Origin: an uncultured Clostridia bacterium
Lineage (GTDB): Bacteria; Bacillota; Clostridia; Oscillospirales; Oscillospiraceae
DNA length: 15,195 nt
Direction: 5' to 3'
Assembly (NCBI GenBank): GCA_947176425.1
Contig: CAMWQV010000008.1
Span: 1 to 15,195, forward strand
Position 1 is the stretch's first letter. Each line of letters starts with the position of its first letter. Below are positions 12,328 through 15,195 of this stretch, piece after piece. The notes beneath the pieces are model-generated. The model did no database searches and was not told the origin of the DNA. It was given only the letters and a program-made list of their open reading frames with translations. The translations under genes were made by a program, and so were the position numbers.

Positions 12328-15195
12328 TCCGGCGCAGTCGTTGGGCCGGATAACGGCGAGTACGTCACTGGCGAGGATGGCCGGATTGTCATCAACAATT
12401 TGGAACCGGGCGCGACAATTACTGCCAAAGAAATCAAAGTCCCCGAAGGCGTGATTCTGGACAGCACCCCCAAGAGCATTCAGATCAAGGTCGGTGAGGG
12501 TCAGACACTCCGTTTTGTCAATAAAACGGTAGGGACACTGGTCGTCCGTAAGCTGGACAAGGTGAGCAAAATGCCGCTGGCTGGCGTGGAGTTTGAACTG
12601 ACCTACGCCGAGGGCGGCTATGTGGATGATGCCAGCGGGCATCTGTCCAGCAAGGGACGGTATACCACCAACGATGCGGGAGAGATTCGACTTTCTGTCA
12701 CCGGAACCATCGTAGTGAAAGAGGTCAAGACAATCTCTGGCTATGTCATCGACTCCGATACGCAGATTCAGACGGTGAAAGTGAATCCCGCTGACACGCA
12801 AACACTCACATTCTACAATGAACCCATGTGCAGTCTGACGATCAAAAAAGTAGATTCTGTCACGGGGAAACCTGTTCCCAACACAGAATTTACGGTTAAG
12901 GACAGCAGCGGCAACGTCATCGGGAAATATACTACCGGCAATGATGGTACTGTCACTGTAACCGGACTCGTACCGAACAGCGCAGTGGTCGTTACCGAGA
13001 CGAGAGTCCCTGCAGGTTATGTCCTTAACTCTGTTCCCCAGACCATTCAGGTCAAAAACGGTACGGGCAACGACCTCACCAGCGGCGCAGTCAGCAGTTC
13101 CAACAGCAGCGGCTGGAGCAGCAATGGGAATGATCTCACGTTTGAGAATGACCCCACAACCATTCTTACCATCGAAAAATATCTGGAAACCGAAACCGGC
13201 AATCAGCCGCTGAAAGGCGTGACCTTCCTTGTCACGGATTCTTCCGGCGCAGTCGTTGGGCCTGACAATGGTGAGTACATCACCGGCGAGGATGGCCGGA
13301 TTGTCATCCGCAATTTGGAACCGGGCGCAACAATTACTGCCAAAGAAATCAAGGTCCCCGAAGGCGTGATTCTGGACAGCAGCCCCAAGAGCATTCAGAT
13401 CAAGGTCGGCGAGGGCCAGACGCTCCGCTTTGTCAACAAGAAGGCGGGCACGCTTGTGGTGCAAAAGCTGGATAAGGTCAGCAGGACACCGCTGGCTGGC
13501 GTGGAGTTTGAATTGACCTACGCTGAGGGCGGCTATGTGGATGACGCCAGCGGGCATCTGTCCAGCAAGGGACGGTATGTTACCAACGATGCGGGAGAGA
13601 TTCGACTTTCTGTCACCGGAACCGTTGTGGTAAAAGAGATCAAAACAATCTCTGGCTATATCATTGATCCCGTTACACAGACCCAGACAGTTAAAGTGAA
13701 TCCGGCAGACACACAAACCCTTGTATTCTACAATGAACCCATGTGCAGCCTGACCATCACAAAAGTGGATTCTGTTACGGGCAAGCCTGTTCCCAACACG
13801 GAATTTACGGTTAAGGACAGCAGCGGCAATGTCATCGGAAAATATACCACCGGCAAAGACGGTACTGTTGCTGTAACCGGTCTCGTACCGAACAGTACGG
13901 TGGTTGTCACCGAAACCAAAGTCCCCGCAGGCTATGTGCTGAACCCCATTCCCCAGACCATCCAGGTCAAAAACGGTACGGGCAACGACCTCACCAGCGG
14001 CGCGGTCAGCAGCACCAGCAACAGCTGGAGCAGCAATGGGAATGATTTTACTTTTGAGAATGATCCCAAAACGACTCTTACCATCGAAAAATATCTGGAA
14101 ACCGAAACCGGCAATCAGCCCCTGAAGGGCGTGACATTCCTTGTCACTGATTCTTCCGGAGCAGTTGTTGGTTCCGATAATGGCGAGTACGTTACCGGAG
14201 AGGATGGCCGGATTGTTATCCGCAATCTGGAACCGGGCGTGACGGTCACTGCCAAAGAAATCAAAGTCCCCGAAGGTGTGATTCTGGACAGCAGCCCCAA
14301 GAGCATTCAGATCAAGACCGGCGAGGGCCAGACGCTCCGCTTTGTCAATAAGAAGGCAGGGACGCTTGTGGTGCAAAAGCTGGATAAGGTCAGCAAAACG
14401 CCGCTGGCTGGCGTGGAGTTTGAGCTGACCTACGCCGAGGGCGGCTATGTGGATGACGCCAGCGGGCATCTGTCCAGCAAAGGACGGTATGTCACCAATG
14501 ATGCAGGAGAGATTCGGCTTTCTGTCACTGGAACCGTTGTGGTAAAAGAGATCAAGACAATCTCTGGCTATATCATTGACTCTGCCACGCAGACGCAGAC
14601 GGTCAAAGTAAATCCCGCAGATACGCAGACCCTCGTATTTTACAATGAACCCATGTGCAGCCTGACACTTACAAAACGGGATGCTGTTACTGGAAAGCCT
14701 GTCCCCAATACGGAGTTTACACTCAAGGACGGCAATGGCAATATCCTCGGCAAGTATACAACCGGCAGTGACGGTACAGTTACAGCGACCGGCTTTGTAC
14801 CGGGCAGCACCGTCATCGCTGTTGAAACGAAAGTACCTGCTGGCTATGTTCTGGATTCCACTCCGAAGTCCATCACCGTCCAGAATGGTACCGGCAACAG
14901 CATCATCAGCGGCAGTACGCTCAACAACTCCGGAACCCCCGGCAGTAATGACGGCAACCGTCTGGATTTTGAGAACAATCCCACCACTACCCTGATTATC
15001 CGGAAATTCATCAACGGCACGCTCAGTGAGCCTTTGTCCGGCGTAGCGTTCAAGGTAGTCGATGGCAGCGGCGCGGCGGTTGGTCCGGACGACGGCACAT
15101 ACTACACCAATGCGGCTGGTGAAATCGTGCTGAACAACCTGGAACCCGGCATCTCTGTTACCGCCAGAGAGATCAAGACTGTGGACGGTTTCGTC
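12328..15195 (+). CDS. CnaB/SpaA-repeat surface protein, truncated at both ends
   Basis: The frame is open for 956 codons to the window end but has no start: in-frame sequence begins inside a CnaB domain and meets a TAG at 12286-12288 with no start codon between. Ten CnaB (prealbumin-like) domains are visible, eight complete, in the order A-B-C repeated three times plus a fourth, more diverged A. Domain A begins LTIEKYLETETGNQPLKGVT; B begins GTLVVQKLDKVSRTPLAGVE; C begins CSLTITKVDSVTGKPVPNTE. Each keeps the first-strand Lys and a late Glu (AKEIKVPEG, VKEIKTISGY, TETKVPAGY) expected for internal isopeptide bonds. Such proteins are stalk-like, cell-wall adhesins or pilins in Gram-positive bacteria. 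Signal peptide and LPXTG anchor would lie outside. It is either a real gene fragment or one end of an assembly join. Confidence 0.82.
12328..15195 (+). repeat. Three-domain super-repeat, period 912-915 bp
   Basis: The same codon position (SGA-VG motif) recurs at 12328, 13243, 14155 and 15067, spacings of 915, 912 and 912 bp. Long blocks are nearly identical at the DNA level between units, for example around 12370-12500, 13280-13410 and 14190-14320. The third C domain and the fourth A domain are the most diverged, so the leftmost units look recently duplicated or homogenised. Confidence 0.85.

Noticed and set aside
6300..12328. Search for direct repeats that would mark attachment sites of the putative element
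   Set aside because: I saw no convincing matching pair at the two ends by eye; an exact repeat search would be needed.
12268..14469. 733-codon open frame on the - strand across the CnaB region
   Set aside because: It is antisense to the CnaB repeats, mirrors their periodicity, and lacks a ribosome site; long antisense openness follows from the codon bias and repetition of the real gene.

Overview
The window looks like chromosomal accessory DNA from a gut-type Clostridia bacterium (Oscillospiraceae/Lachnospiraceae-like). This is inferred from Firmicutes ribosome binding sites, consensus sigma-A promoters, roughly 50% GC, and the gene families present. No tRNA, rRNA, integrase or relaxase is visible.

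Region 1 (1-6300) is the downstream part of a type III CRISPR-Cas operon, most like III-D, read on the + strand. In order it holds the C-terminal part of a Csx10-like RAMP (cut by the window edge), a double-Cas7 (Csm3-like) fusion, a small Csx19-like protein, a TIGR03986-type RAMP, a CARF-only (TM1812-like) protein, a protein with sigma-70-like organisation, and Cas6. Cas10 would be expected upstream, outside the window. The operon ends at a perfect 14-bp hairpin that can terminate both strands. Beyond it a one-spacer CRISPR array runs toward the operon on the - strand from a good promoter in its leader. The most interesting point is the CARF/sigma-like pair. It has the parts for a cyclic-oligoadenylate-sensed transcriptional response rather than a nuclease effector, although that link is inferred.

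Region 2 (about 6545-12310) has a different codon flavour and looks like a small replicon or satellite-like mobile module. It holds a short conserved hypothetical protein and a divergently transcribed XRE repressor. The XRE control region has two near-perfect promoters and repeated CCAAA-type operator candidates. Next come a DUF2815-like single-strand DNA-binding protein and a 760-aa SF3 helicase. A 530-bp non-coding stretch follows with nested inverted repeats, paired TAGCA-type repeats and an AT-rich block (a candidate origin). Then come two opposite-strand copies of a small protein, one of them decayed.

Region 3 (12328-15195) is the interior of a very large repetitive CnaB/SpaA-domain surface protein on the + strand, open to the window end. 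It is built from a three-domain super-repeat with a period of 912-915 bp. It has no start: it begins in the middle of a CnaB domain directly against the region 2 sequence. That junction is either a real insertion or rearrangement, or an assembly chimera at a repetitive gene.
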